From positions 2,294,001-2,358,000 of the forward strand of contig NC_052021.1 of assembly GCF_015832195.1 (NCBI RefSeq): a stretch of DNA of 64,000 bases. Direction: 5' to 3'. The position numbers were made by a program, and so were the translations under genes. This DNA comes from Motacilla alba alba (Eukaryota > Chordata > Aves > Passeriformes > Motacillidae). The first letter of the stretch is position 1, and every line of letters begins with the position of its first letter. The notes under the pieces were generated by a model. It made no database searches. It saw nothing but the letters and a program-made list of their open reading frames with translations, and had not been told where the DNA came from. Below are positions 25,364-36,780 of the stretch, in pieces.

Positions 25364-25779
25364 CTTGAAAAAAGAAGGGGCAGGGAGGGGAGAGAAAGGA
25401 TTTCTATCAGAAAAACAGAATTATTCAGCAGCATTAAGTCCCACGTGGTTGTAGCTGGGACAGGATTTCTGAATAGTGGAGGTAATCATCTCTTTTTCAA
25501 GCTACCTGCTGGAATTATTGTCCACTGCACCTCCCTCTAAGCTGAAATACAATATGCATTTCATTGCAGCATCAGCCCTTTCCAATGAAGCAAACACCAA
25601 TTTAGTTTTCATCACATTTTGAGTGAAAATGCAGCAATGCTGTTCAACATCTACTTCAAAATGCAAATTTCTTTCCTAATGCAGACACAGCCTAAGGTAC
25701 CTCTGCATGGTCAGAGCCAGGGGTGGGTGCCAGCAGCCTCTCTCATACCCACAGTGCTGATGCCTTAACACAGGTGAAG

Positions 25780-26132
25780 AGGAAGCTCTGGGAGACCTCA
25801 GAGCTCCTTCCAGTGACTAAAGGGGCTCCAAGAGAGCTGGAGAGGGACCTGGGACAAGGGCATGGAGGGACAGGACAAGGGGAAATGGTTTTAAACAGAA
25901 AGAAGGCAGGGTTAGATCATGTATTAGGAAGAAATTCCTGGCTGTCAGGGTGGTGAGTTCACCCAGAGGAGCTGTGGCTGCCCCTGGATCCCTGGCAGTG
26001 TCCAAGGCCAGGCTGGACGGGGCTTGGAGCAGCCTGGGGTAGTGGAAGGTGCCTCTGCCCATGGCAGGGGGTTGGGCTAAATGGTCTTTAAACGTCCCTT
26101 CCCACCTGAACCATTCCATGATTCCACGATCA
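25780..26132 (+). mobile_element. CR1 LINE 3' portion (about 350 bp)
   Basis: Plus-strand CR1 with a longer 3' section: the 'ggagacctcagagctccttccagtg' region, aggggctccaagagagctgg, 'gctgtggctgcccctggatcc', gtccaaggccaggctgg, gtagtggaaggtgcc and a terminal ccattccatgattcc. This is one of the longest copies in the window. Confidence 0.93.
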
Positions 26133-27079
26133 TCTCCCTTTCAGTCCATCACATCCCACCAGGACAGAGCCTCGGGCCCTTTTCCAAGCATGACCCTCCT
26201 CCAGCAGCCAATGCCACAGCAGTGGGCACTGCCACCAGCTTCTCCTGCTGCCACTGCTTTTCTCGCTGAAGCATTGTCCCATGGGCACTCAGAAGTAACA
26301 GGAGCAAAGAGAGCACTCGGAGGGAAGGGAATCAGTGCCTCCTCACCCCCAATCAGGCACTGTGCTGGAAGGTGACCATCAGAGGTTACCACACACTCCT
26401 CCAAAGCAGCTCTGAGCAGAGGCAAAGACTGATTGCCAGAAGATTAATGTTAATTTAAACTCTATTCAACAACTCAGCTTGTACATTATCCTCTTAACCT
26501 GCAGGGCTCGGTGTCTGTGGCCTGGGTGGATGCTTATTCTGACTCTGCTGTTAGTGCCATCAGGTTCAAGTCCTTTGTTTCTTCAGATAATGTTCCTTCC
26601 CCTCCCCTCCACCTCTTAAATTTTGTTTCAGGCATCACAGATAGCACTGAAAAAACAAGCATGCTTCCAGTCTCTCCTGCTGTCCTTTCCAGCCTCTTTC
26701 TGTGCTTGCTGCCTTCATTCCTGGTATGGAACCACTCCTGCCCTGCACCCATGCTCCTCAGCAATCCCTGCAGCCATCCTGAACCCACCCTCACCCCATT
26801 CCCCACTCTGCACCATGCAAACCGTTCATCAGGCAGCCAAAAATCTGCATTTGCTCTTCCAGCTCCTGCTGTGCTCCTGCAACTTCCACATTTCTTTCCC
26901 AGCACAGCTTTGCCCTGGGGTTTCTCATCACCCTTCTTCTAGGAATTACTAGCACTGGCCAAGGCAAGGAGATATTCCCACAGCTGCCACCCATCCCAGT
27001 CCAGACACAACATTTAAGCCCTTGGATTCCCTAAGCTGGAAATCACTGGGTGCCAGGAGAGTATCGAGCAGAGGAGAAA

Positions 27080-27235
27080 AGCTTTGGCTGCTTCATCCCT
27101 GGAAGTGCTCAAGGCCAGGCTGGACAGGGCTTGGAGCAACCTGGGATTGTGGAAGGGGTCCCTGCCCGTGGCAGAGGGTTGGGATGAACTGGGCTTTACA
27201 AGCCCTTCCAACCCAAACCATTGTGGGATTCCCTG
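27080..27235 (+). mobile_element. CR1 LINE 3' fragment
   Basis: Contains gctcaaggccaggctggaca, 'gcaacctgggattgtgg', the 'ggcagagggttgggatgaac' block and cttccaacccaaaccattg. Confidence 0.9.
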
Positions 27236-28137
27236 AAGTACCAGATACGCCCCCCCTTTATCTTTGCTGGGATACGAGGCCAGGCAGAGCTGGATGGGCC
27301 AAGCTGACACCATTGCATCCCTAAGGAAGTCACAATCCTGGAAGAAAGTTACATTTCCATCAGGGACTGTGTTTGGTCCCACATTTTCCAACCTGCCAGA
27401 CAGTTCAGTAACACATCCCAGGAAAGCGTGTCAGCGACAGACACCGGCAAGGAAGCAAAAAACAGAGAGGCCCTCTTCGCACTGGAGTGTTTAAATAAAA
27501 TGAGGCATGTTTCAAAATAAGAAAACAAAAAAAACAAACAACAAAAACCAAGTTTCTGGAGCAAATTCCACAGCCTGGAACGTGCAGGGTTTGGGCTGAA
27601 AGGCTGTGATGTTTGCCCTACAGTCAGCGAGTGTCCGGGCTCGCTGCTGTGGAGAGAGAAGCACAGCCCCCCGTGTCCTCCTGACATTTGTAGTTCTGCA
27701 TCAAGACAATGATCTTGATTAAATCACATGCTTCAAGAGCTCTAGCCAGCTGCCTGGAGGGGGCAGAGAGGGTTTTCCCCCCCTCTCCTGAGCGTGGCAT
27801 TGGGCAGATGTATTGTAGGGCTGAATCTCACCTTCCTCTGTTGCGTGCGAGGTGGGGAAGGAGCCAGCATCCAGAGCTCCAGCCCGTGTGCTCCTTGACA
27901 TTCTCCAGCTCTCTCCAGACTGAGCACCAGGGATTGGACACCCACTCACATGGGGCATGAATTTACCATTTCCCATCCCCAGGGTCCTCTCCCAGTGTGA
28001 TGGCATCGACTGTAATTAAGACCCTGGTTTCTCCTCTGCACACCAGAATTTCAACTCTTGATGCCTGAACTTAATACAGGTGAATCCACTTGTAATAAAT
28101 CACAGCGTACAAGGAATGAGTCTGGAGGATACCAAAG

Positions 28138-28343
28138 ACATTCTTCACTCAGAGGGTGGTGAGACACTGGCACAGCTTGCCCAGGTAAGCTGTGGATGTA
28201 GTTCCATCCCTGGAAGTGTTCCAGGCCTGGCTGGATGGGGCTTGGGGCAACCTGGTCCAGCCAAAGGTGCCCCTTCACATGGCAGGGGGATGGAATGGGA
28301 TGGTCTTTAAGGTGCCTGACCCAAACCATTCTATTATTCTGTG
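28138..28343 (+). mobile_element. CR1 LINE 3' fragment
   Basis: Contains cttcactcagagggtggtga, 'ctggcacagcttgcccagg', ctggatggggcttggggcaa, 'catggcagggggatggaat' and acccaaaccattctattatt. Confidence 0.9.
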
Positions 28344-28577
28344 AATGTACAGGTCTGTGTGTCCTCTACTGGGTTTCATCACCCAGGAGCTGGCTCCCTT
28401 CCTGCAGAAGCCCCTGACACATGTGAGATGCTGTTGGAGAGGTGCAGCCATTCCCCACAGCAACTTAAAACCACCCAGACACTGCACTGCTGCAATGCCT
28501 TCTAAGCAGAAAATACTGGAGGTGCCCAAAGGCAGATTTGCCAGAGCAGGGCAATAACATAAACCCCGGACAACACC

Positions 28578-28992
28578 TGTGGCTTTCACATTCTCTGAAA
28601 AGAACCTTTCGCCCAGGATTTTTCTCCTGGGAAGCTGAGAGGCCTCAGAGAAAAGAAAAACAATTCTTATCTCATTTGCTTCTCCTCTGTTTTGCTCGTG
28701 TGCAATGTGTTTGGGGATTGTTTACCCACAGGTGATTGTTTCATTGGATTCTGCTGTGAGTTGTTTTGATTCTTTGGCCAATCAGTGCCAAGCTGTGTCG
28801 AGACTCTGGAAAGAGTCACGAGAATTCATTATTATCTTTTAGCATTCTGTAAGTATCCTTTCTGTATTCTTTAGTACAGTACAGCATTCTTTAATATAAT
28901 ATACTATTATAAAGTATAAATTAGCCTTCTGAGAACGTGGAGTCAGATGCATCATTCCTGCCTTTGTCGAGGCATTCCCAGCAAATACAACA
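28578..28992 (+). mobile_element. Solo LTR of a passerine endogenous retrovirus, 415 bp, with 6-bp target duplication
   Basis: The element starts TGTGGCTTTCACATTC and ends GCAAATACAACA, and AACACC flanks it on both sides (28572-28577 and 28993-28998). TG...CA ends with a 6-bp duplication are the mark of retroviral integration. Internal sequence such as ggatttttctcctgggaagc and 'gaggcctcagagaaa' matches an LTR family I know to be abundant in songbirds. A CCAAT box (near 28779-28783) and an AT-rich tail before the 3' end put it in plus orientation, antisense to CDH23. No internal viral genes remain, so the provirus has been reduced by LTR-LTR recombination. It sits 38 nt from the donor of the exon at 29031-29225. 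Confidence 0.93.
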
Positions 28993-29030
28993 AACACCTC
29001 CAGGCCTGCAGCTGCCAGGGTAAGACTCAC

Positions 29031-29225
29031 CGTGGCGTTCACCTGGAGCTGGTAGGCCTGAGTGACTTCGTAGTCCAGCTCCCGGATCACCGTCACGATG
29101 CCACGGCCGCTGTCGATGGCAAAGAAGTTGGAAGGGGGCTGGAAGGAGTAAAGCACGCTGCCTCCTGCCCCCTGGTCCGGGTCCGTGGCATTCACGATGA
29201 AAATTGGAGTGCCCACGGGGGTGTT
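29031..29225 (-). CDS. CDH23: CDH23 internal coding exon encoding most of EC2 (human residues 144-208)
   Basis: This exon encodes 65 codons starting NTPVGTPIFIVNATDPD and ending in QLQVNAT. It corresponds to human cadherin-23 residues 144-208 as I recall them, with about five substitutions. The acceptor reads tcttatctccag before AAC and the donor is acg|gtgagt; both ends are phase 0. The piece begins just after the EC2 base glutamate and carries the calcium-binding DPD (DXD-type) and LDYE motifs and two NAT glycosylation sequons. EC1-EC2 is the part of cadherin-23 that grips protocadherin-15 EC1-EC2 in the hair-cell tip link. The frame stays open into the upstream and downstream intron, so the ends were set from splice sites and homology. 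The preceding exon (end of EC1, start of EC2) was not found upstream. A solo LTR begins 38 nt past the donor. Confidence 0.97.
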
Positions 29226-30904
29226 CTGGAGATAAGAAATAAATATCAGTAACACTGTGCGCTATTTTCACAGCAAACACACACCAGCAATTTCCTTTTC
29301 CCACCAGGAGTGATATCCAGAGACCCAGCAACTTCAGCCCGATATTTCCAGCACACTTATAAGTTACACAGCTGTATTCTTTATTACAGTATTGCAGGGC
29401 CTATAATAGTTGTTACACACTTATAATAATAGTTATACAGCTGTGGTCAAGGTGGCACTCTATCACAAACCCTTATTTTTCCCAGACATCCCAACTTTCC
29501 AGAAAAATTGCTCTCTTTGCTGAAAGTTGTTTTTTGCCCAAAGGCACTTTTATTTTTGACACCGACTCCCTCGCTGTTTTCATCACAAAGTATTAAATAT
29601 AGGAGAGCTTTAAAAAATAAGGGAAAATTAAAAAAAAAAAAGAGCATTAAATGCAACACAGAACTTCACATAAAAGTCAGTTGTAGTTTCCACAGCAACT
29701 ACAACCTGGCCCGATTAACGCAGGCATGAACAGTTCCATCGTCATAAATCTGGAACTAATCTACATGCATAAAATATGCAGCTGAGTGCACAAAATCAGC
29801 AATGGCAAGTGCAGTTTGGCACTTCTTATTGTTTAACTTCACAGCGGGGAGAACAATTATCCATTTTTGGTGGAACAGCTGCATGTTCCTATGCAAATCT
29901 TAAAATGCATATTCTTGTCTCTCCCTAAAGGCACGAGCGCAGACTGCCAGCTAAAAGGCTCTGCTGGGGCTCCAGGTACACACGACACCTTGGGCACGTC
30001 CCTCCGCCTGTGACACCATCAAAAGGGTTGACAAGGAGCTAAACCTCAAAAGCAGACACAGCAAAGGTCACAAGTGAGACCTGGCAGTGGCTGGTTATGG
30101 CCAGCTGGGATAATACGGATTATTCCTGAAAAGCTCTCCCCAAGTCTCTGTGTTTTATTGTTAACTCCTTTCGTATTGAGTTGTTCGCCCTCAGCTTACA
30201 GAGATGTATCCTGAAGTGCTGAGAGGATGGAAAGGAGGCTTGAGGAGAGGCAGAGTTTAAAAGATGGGGCACTGCTTCTGAGAAAATCCTTGGCCAAAGC
30301 TGCGAAACAAACGGAGCCATTTTCAGGTTTTTTTGGGAACCACAGGGCTTGCAGTAAAGCAAAGGTTGTCCCGGTCAACACTTCTACTACAAAATACCGG
30401 AGAACAGGGCTCCACACTTGGGAATCTTACTTAACCAGCTTAATACTGGGTGATGGCACCTTCAAAGAGCCGAAGAATCCACATTTTCCCAGTTAAGGCT
30501 CAGGCCAGCAGAAATTTGCCCCCAGGGCAGGTGGAAGGATTTGGTACGACAGAGCAGGGAACCCAGGGCACACTCTGCAGCTCACACTGACGAATCCAGG
30601 CTCAGGATACTCATCCCGTGCACATCCCTCATGCCCCTGCCCTTGTATCCCGGCACGTGGCATTGCAGGGACCCGAGCTCACCTCGGAATCCAGCAAAAT
30701 TCCACTTCCCTTACAACAGCGTCACTTCTGCCAAGGTGTGAGAGGTTGCAGCTCCCACTTAGGTTTTTCATTTCCTTTCCCTTTTTTCCCCTCCTCTAAA
30801 TCAAGCTGCTCTAGAAAGCCTCACAGGGCATGGCCTGAGGATTATTTTTTAAAGCGCCTTCAAGATTTTTGGTGATCAGCAGTCACAAAAGCACAAAAGA
30901 TATA

Positions 30905-31045
30905 GCTGGAAGGGACCTCAGAAGAGAAACCTGTCCCCTGTGCTCCACCTAAATCATTCCCATCCTGAAAGCCTCCCAGCAATGGAGACACCACATCCAC
31001 CCCAGCCCATCTGTCCCGGAATTTTGCTGCCCTTTGCCTTACAGC
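30905..31045 (-). mobile_element. Possible old CR1 remnant
   Basis: gctggaagggacctcagaag, followed by a degraded ctccac-rich segment, resembles the reverse strand of an older CR1 subfamily ('ggaagggacctcaggagatcatc'). Similarity is weak beyond the first 25 bases. Confidence 0.4.
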
Positions 31046-33035
31046 TGCTCATTTTCTGGAAGCTTAACCCAGCCCTGCCCTGCTGCCGTGTAAACCCTTG
31101 GCTTTGTGCCACACACTCAGCACCTTAATCCTGGCTTGGGCCTTTCAACTGCTCAGGAAGCAGGATTTTGTCAGCTGGGGGGTGTGCTGGGTGAAGAAGC
31201 CCTTCATGGGTGGCCGTGGTGGGTGTTTGCTTTCCGAGCACTCCTAGAACACCTTGTCACACAAGACCAGAGCATCTCCCCAGCCCCTCTTCTGGGCTAC
31301 CTGCCTCCCCCAAGCCATCACCACCAGGAGCAGCTCCAGAGCATCCCACAGCCCTCCAATTGCTGCTGCCAGGGCACGGCTTCCACCCAACAGCTCAGCT
31401 TCCTTCCCAGAGCCACCAACTGGGGGTACCAATGTCACAACACACGGCCCTACAAATTAACCATTCGCAGGCAGAGGCAGAGCAAGAGCACACTCAGGGC
31501 TGCGCTGAAGGCTCTGGGCTCTATTGCCCTGGGAATAATAATATTCATAAGGATAAAGCTGGCCTCGATTAATATGTTTCCTCTCCTTTTTAAGTGCCCC
31601 TAGCCACTGCTTTTAACATGCAAATCCTCTCTGGTCACCCGTGATTACGGGGCTGCTCTCGGCTGGCTGTGAGAGAGGAGAGCTTGATTTCCCCCGCATT
31701 GTACTCCGTACAATAGCCCCAAAGCAGGCTTTGAAGGGAGTTCATCTCCTCGTCCTTGCAAAGGAGAAGCTGCCTGGAGGGGACACGGAGGTCACCAGCT
31801 TTGGTGCTGTCAGCTCCAGGCCCTGCAGACACCACCGGGTGACTTCCATGGCTTTATCCTTGTTTTACAGCTCCTCTCACCAGCTCCCTTCCTTGGCCAG
31901 GACAGCAGGAGCTGTACAAGCAAGGGATCAGTTCTGGACAAAGATCTGGCCCTGGGAATCAGTCATGGACATCAACACCAAAGCATCTGAGGGGCTGAGA
32001 GGGACCCCAGGGCCGGATCACGAGCGTGGGCGCAGGAGCAAAGCACAGCCCCAGTGAATTTAGGAGGGGAGCAGAAAGGCTTCCAGGCAATAGGAGGAGT
32101 GTTAGAGGAAGCAGAGCAGCATGGATGCAGAGAGGGAAATCACCGATTCTGCCCAAAATGCGCAGGTCAATGAGAATGTTTCACTACCAAACACATGCCC
32201 TTATTCCCAACAGCGCCCGGGGGAGAGGATGCAGACCCATAAGGACTGCTCTGGGTAATGCATCTTTTTTTCCACAGCTCAAGTTCAAGCAAAAGACAAA
32301 AAATAAAAAATCCCCCAAACCAGCAAAACCAGCTGTAGGGTGCAGACATCCCATGCCAACAGTCCTGCAGGGAAGAAGGTCTCATCAATGCTCATGCCCA
32401 GGCAGGCAGTCAGGACTCAGAGGAATTTCAGGCCATCTGCCTTAAAAAGCATAAAAAGTATGTCTTTAAAATCCTCTTGCCATTTCTGGGTCAAACAGGC
32501 TCAAGATATTCCTCAGCAGGAAGCTGGCATCTTTATTTCTCAGAAGCTGTGGCCCATCATCTAAACAATGAAGCAAAACATCTGGATAAACAGAAGAGCC
32601 TGGGGCTTATGTTTGATGGTAAATACCGAGCAGAGGACACAAGCCAGGGAGATGCCTTTGGAAAGCCCCGTGCTGGACCATGTTTCTGCTTTTTCAGCAT
32701 TTATAGGACTCTTATGCATATCCATCACAGTTTTTCTTCATTAACAAAGACTAATTGTGGTTATGCTTATCTCACCAACAGGCAAAAATAACAAAATCTA
32801 TCTTATTTTTTTATCCAGGCGGACAACAGCCTACAGGTGCTGGTGGCAAACAGGTGAGCTTTCTACACGAGTCGCCAAATTCTGTCATTTTTTAAAGCTT
32901 TCAGCTCTCTGCAGCAGCCTGCAATGGAGGCTTCATTCACTACAGAAAAAAGAACTGGTGACAAAACTGTGTCATGTCATTAAATCTTTGTTACGACGCC
33001 AGCAGATGTGAGATCAAAAATAAACATGCAGACAG

Positions 33036-33271
33036 ATGCAGCCTGTTGGGGGGGAGGAGGAGGAGGGCAAACGGGAGTGGGACCTGCTCCTGACCTGTCT
33101 CCAGCAGCCTTTCCTTCACCTGGCAGCTCAGCAGGAGCAGCTCCAGCACCCGGGTCCCTGCAGGGCAGCTCCAGGAATTAAAGGGCTCTGGGGTGCTAAG
33201 TGGGGATGCCCTTTGTGCCTTCCTTATTTTTCAATAAATGAGTGAGAAAAGTTAAAAAAAAAAAAAAAAAA
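33036..33271 (+). other. AATAAA followed by an A18 run: possible polyadenylated insertion or transcript end
   Basis: An AATAAA hexamer at 33233-33238 is followed about 15 nt later by an uninterrupted run of 18 A (33254-33271). The order and spacing copy the 3' end of a polyadenylated RNA. The sequence before it (from about 33036) is GC-rich and codes for nothing recognisable. No target-site duplication was found, so it may be only a chance A-run next to a hexamer. Confidence 0.35.
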
Positions 33272-33529
33272 TTGGAAGAAGTTTGGGGGGGGGAGTCCAA
33301 AGAGAAATACGGAACAGTAATGCAAGAGCTCCTTAATCATAAGGAGACTGCTCTGTTCCAGTGGATGCCCAGCAGTGAGGACAGGTCTGTGTTAAAATAA
33401 GGAAGTAAACCCTAAAATCCCTGTTCAAACATGAAAGGATGTTGCTGCGCATGGGGGAGGCAGAGGAGAGACCAAGACCTTGCCTCTCTCTGAGCAGTGC
33501 AGGGGTGAGAAACCACAAATAATTAGAAG

Positions 33530-33790
33530 ATCACAGAATGAGTCTGGCCACAGCGTTCTGCTCCCACTTTCCTGCTCTAGCAGGGACATCCCAGAGCACA
33601 TGGCACAGGATTGTGTCCAGAGGGCTCTGGGACATCCCCAGAGAGGGACACTCTACAGCCTGTCTGGACAATCTGTTCCAGTGCTCAGGGGCTGCCCAGG
33701 ACAGTTCTTCCCCATGTTCACACGGATCTTCCTGTGCGTCAGTTTTTGCCTGCTGCCTCTTGTCCCGTTGCTGGGCTCCCCAGCTCCGTC
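33530..33790 (-). mobile_element. CR1 LINE fragment, older subfamily
   Basis: Reverse-strand CR1: gacatccccagagagggaca, ctgttccagtgctcaggggc, 'agttcttccccatgttcacacgg' and cttcctgtgcgtcagttttt, followed by gcctcttgtcccgttgctgg. These blocks match the CR1 3' region in order. Confidence 0.82.
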
Positions 33791-34206
33791 CTCCTGACAT
33801 CCTCCCAGGAAGCTGTGTTTCCATCCCAAAGCTGCCATGGGATGGCCCAAGCACAGCCCACCACAACAGACAGCTGCCCTGGGCTGTCACCTCCCGTGTG
33901 ACCTCCGCGTGAGTTTCCAGACACAGATGTGCCCTGGCGACCCCGACAGCTGGGACACCACAGCCTTATGCAACATTCTCTGCAACAGGGCAATTAAGGC
34001 TGAAGAAGGGGTTACCAAAAAGGCACTTTTTAAAATATTTACACCTCACTCTCTGGCCCCACTGGAAATCTTTAATATCTTATTATGAACCCTGCTACAA
34101 CATGCATTAGTAATAACATTTTGGGTGGATGCTGCTCCACCACAATGTGGCAATACAAGGCAGATGACAATCCAGAGGAGATGCCCTCTCTGGGGTCACA
34201 ATGTGA

Positions 34207-34298
34207 GCAACCTGGGATAGTGGAGAGTGTCCCTACCCACAGCAGGGGGCTGGAACTAATGGCCTTTAAGGCCCCTTCCAACCCAGACCATCCCATGA
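34207..34298 (+). mobile_element. CR1 LINE 3' fragment
   Basis: Contains gcaacctgggatagtggaga, 'cagcagggggctggaactaatggcc' and cccttccaacccagaccatc. Confidence 0.87.
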
Positions 34299-34398
34299 GG
34301 TGTCCAACCAGGCAGGTTACACGGCCACCGCTGAACACGAGGGACACCTGAAAAATGTCAGGGCACCACCTCCTCTTGTCTGCCACAAATTGTTCCTC

Positions 34399-34458
34399 TC
34401 AAGTCGTGCCAGGGGAGGTTTAGATTAAATAGCAGGCAAGTTTTTTTTCATGGAAAGG
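34399..34458 (+). mobile_element. CR1 LINE, left part of a copy split by an LTR
   Basis: tcaagtcgtgccaggggagg, then tttagattaaatagcaggca and a T-run followed by catggaaagg, is the CR1 segment that normally precedes '...gcacaggctgcccaggg'. It breaks off at AAAGG, where the LTR begins, and resumes at 35506. Confidence 0.85.
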
Positions 34459-35505
34459 TGTTGTGGTTTGACACTGGCCAAACACCAGGCACCCACGAAA
34501 GCCGCTCACTCACCCTCCCCTGCCACAGCTGGGCAGAGGAGAGAAAAATTTAAACAAAGGGTTCATGAGTTAAGGTCTGGGAGAAAGCACTCCAAGAGCA
34601 AAACAGGCTCAACTTAGAAGTAGAAAGTTAATTTATTACTACCAAAAATCAGAGGAGGATATTGAGAAGTAAAGTAAGTCCTTAGAAAACACCTTCACTT
34701 TCCCCAACCCCTCCTTCCCTCCCACTGATAGCACAGGGAGCCAGGGTAAGGGGGTTTGGGTCAGTTCTTCTTCCACTGCTCAGGGACAGGAGTCCCTGTG
34801 AGGCTGTGGGATCCCTCCCATGGGAGACAGCTCTCCACTAACTTCTCCAGTGTGGATCCACTCTCACAAGCAGCAGTCATCTCAAAACTGCTGCAACCTG
34901 AGTCCCTCCCACGGGCACACAGTCCTCCCAAAGATGCTGTGCTGTCCTGCAAGAACAGGCTGCTCCAGCCTGGGAGCAGGGCCCTTTCTCCACTGGGTCT
35001 CCCACTGGATCACAGCCTCCTTCAGGCATCCACTGCTCTGGCATGGGCACCTCCCCCAGGGGCTATGGGTGCATCTCTGCATCCCCCATGGATCCCCAGG
35101 GGCTATGGATGGATCTTTGCATTCCTGTGGATCCCCTCAGGCTGCAGGGGCTTCACCACAGTGGTCACCACGGCCTGCAGAGGAATCTCAGCTCCAGGGC
35201 CTGGAGCACCTTCTCCCCCTCCTTCTCCACGGACCTTGGTGTCTCCACGTTGTTTCCCTCACATGTTCTCACCTCCTCATCTTCTCTGGCTGGAATTAAC
35301 ACTGCACACCCAACTTTGTTTTGATTTCTTCTTGTATCTGTTACCAACCTCTCTAACTGGGCCAGCTTTCACCAGCAGCATGTCCAACTTCAGAGCCATC
35401 AGGGATTGCCTCTGCTGGACATGGTGGAAGCTTCCAGCAGCTTCTCATAGGAGCCACCTCTGTGGCCCCCTGCTACCAAAAATCAGGCCCTGCAAGCCCA
35501 ACACA
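34459..35505. mobile_element. Solo LTR (about 1,047 bp) nested in a CR1, with 5-bp target duplication AAAGG
   Basis: Begins TGTTGTGGTTTGACACTGGC and ends CCCAACACA, with AAAGG on both sides (34454-34458 and 35506-35510). The opening segment (ccaaacaccaggcacccacg, then 'aaagccgctcactcaccctcccc') is an LTR type I recognise from songbird genomes, probably ERVL-like given its length and 5-bp duplication. A reverse-strand AATAAA near 34632-34637 suggests minus orientation but does not prove it. No gag, pol or env remains. Confidence 0.87.
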
Positions 35506-35682
35506 AAAGGTTTGTGCAGCACAGGCACAGGCTGCCCAAGGATGTGGTGGAGTCACTGCCCCTGGAGGATTTAAAAGATGCGTGGCTGTGGCACCTGAGG
35601 ATGTGGCTGTGTAACCTGGCTGGGTTAGTGCTTCAAGTTAATGACCTTAGAGGTCCTTTCCAACTCACGTGATTCTTGTGAA
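35506..35682 (+). mobile_element. CR1 LINE, right part of the copy split by the LTR
   Basis: Resumes after the duplicated AAAGG with 'tttgtgcagcacaggcacaggctgcccaagg', then gatgtggtggagtcactgcc, 'ggaggatttaaaagatgcgtgg' and aggtcctttccaactcacgt. It continues the 34399-34458 piece, so removing the LTR restores one CR1 copy. Confidence 0.88.
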
Positions 35683-36360
35683 AAAGCTCTCCTTTCCCAC
35701 AGGACTAACAAAAAAAAAGGCTGTTTGCAGAAAACGCAGCTTCGATCCTCTTTCCTGAGGCCCATGGCACCTGCTCCCACAGCACAAAGTGTCAGAGTGC
35801 TCGCCCTGCTCAGGGAGCAGATTTGCACGGTGCTTTGGAGAGTTTCCCACCACAGCAAAGCCATTTCACGGGCCACGGGCCACCAACACCCCTACTATGC
35901 TTTGATCCATCCGTCTTGTCCAACCGGGCAGACACCAGGAGCCCCGTGGGCAAAGGGCTGAGAGGGGCAATATGGAGAGCTGACATTTTTACAGCAGGGT
36001 CAGAGTGGGAGAGAAGCAAAGGTGGGGGATGAAGCAGAGGAGATCTGGGAGTTCATTCTCCAGATACTCCCTCCAATGCATCCACTTTTCCAACACCCAG
36101 AGCGAGCAGCTGCGTGGCTCTGAGCTGCTGGCTGGGCTTAAACCACGACAAGCTTCTGACAAGAAGGCTGGGCACCAGAAGTGCCTATTTTGGTGTATTT
36201 GGGGCTCACCCCACCATGCCAGCCGCCCCTCTCCAGTGGCTGGCCATGTGGAGGACCTCCATCTGACCTCCCAGGGCAAAGTCACCCGGCAGAGGCTGGT
36301 GGGGATGATTAGGATGCCGACGCACGCTGTAGCCATGCAAATAAATGTGGAGAAACGGCA

Positions 36361-36780
36361 GGCAATCTGGCCGAGCAGCTGTCGGAAGGTCGGGGAGATG
36401 AGGCGACACAAACGGGCCGGGGGGCACACACGGGGGCTCGAGCAGCAGGCAGCTCCCATCTCCTCCCTGGCACGGCCTCGCCAGCCCCATTCCTGCTCCC
36501 CCTGCTCCCGCAGCAAGGCGCTCCCATCAGGAGATGCTTCGCTGCTCCGCGCTCCTCTTACAGCTCAGGTCAAGCTATTACTCTTAAATAATTCCCTGCT
36601 GCCGCTCCTGGCGGCTCTTTTCCCTCTCCCTCCCTGCCTCTGCATCGCGCAGTGGGGCGGATGGAAGGAGCTTTGCGCTCCGCTAAAAGCCGGCTCCACA
36701 TCCCTGCGCTCCAGGCAAAGGCGCTCCCGCCGATCCCGAATCGCTGCAGGCGGGAAGGAGGGCTCGGTGCCTCTTGCTGA
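36361..36780. promoter_or_regulatory. Small intronic CpG island
   Basis: By hand count this 420-bp stretch has about 31 CpG dinucleotides at roughly 60 percent G+C, an observed/expected ratio near 0.7-0.8. The flanking intron is CpG-poor. No repeat family was recognised. It could be an alternative or antisense promoter or an enhancer. No TATA box or convincing first exon is visible. Confidence 0.5.

Larger units (their letters stand above)
25364..29030 (-). other. CDH23: CDH23 intron between the EC2 exons (3.7 kb)
   Basis: Runs from acg|gtgagt (29030) to cttttttcaag (25364). Much of it is transposon: CR1 pieces at 25780-26132, 27080-27235 and 28138-28343 and a solo LTR at 28578-28992. The spans 26135-27075 and 27240-28135 are unclassified. 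Confidence 0.92.

Noticed and set aside
34756..35574. A 272-residue forward frame
   Set aside because: It lies almost wholly inside the solo LTR at 34459-35505 and runs into the flanking CR1; it is not a gene.
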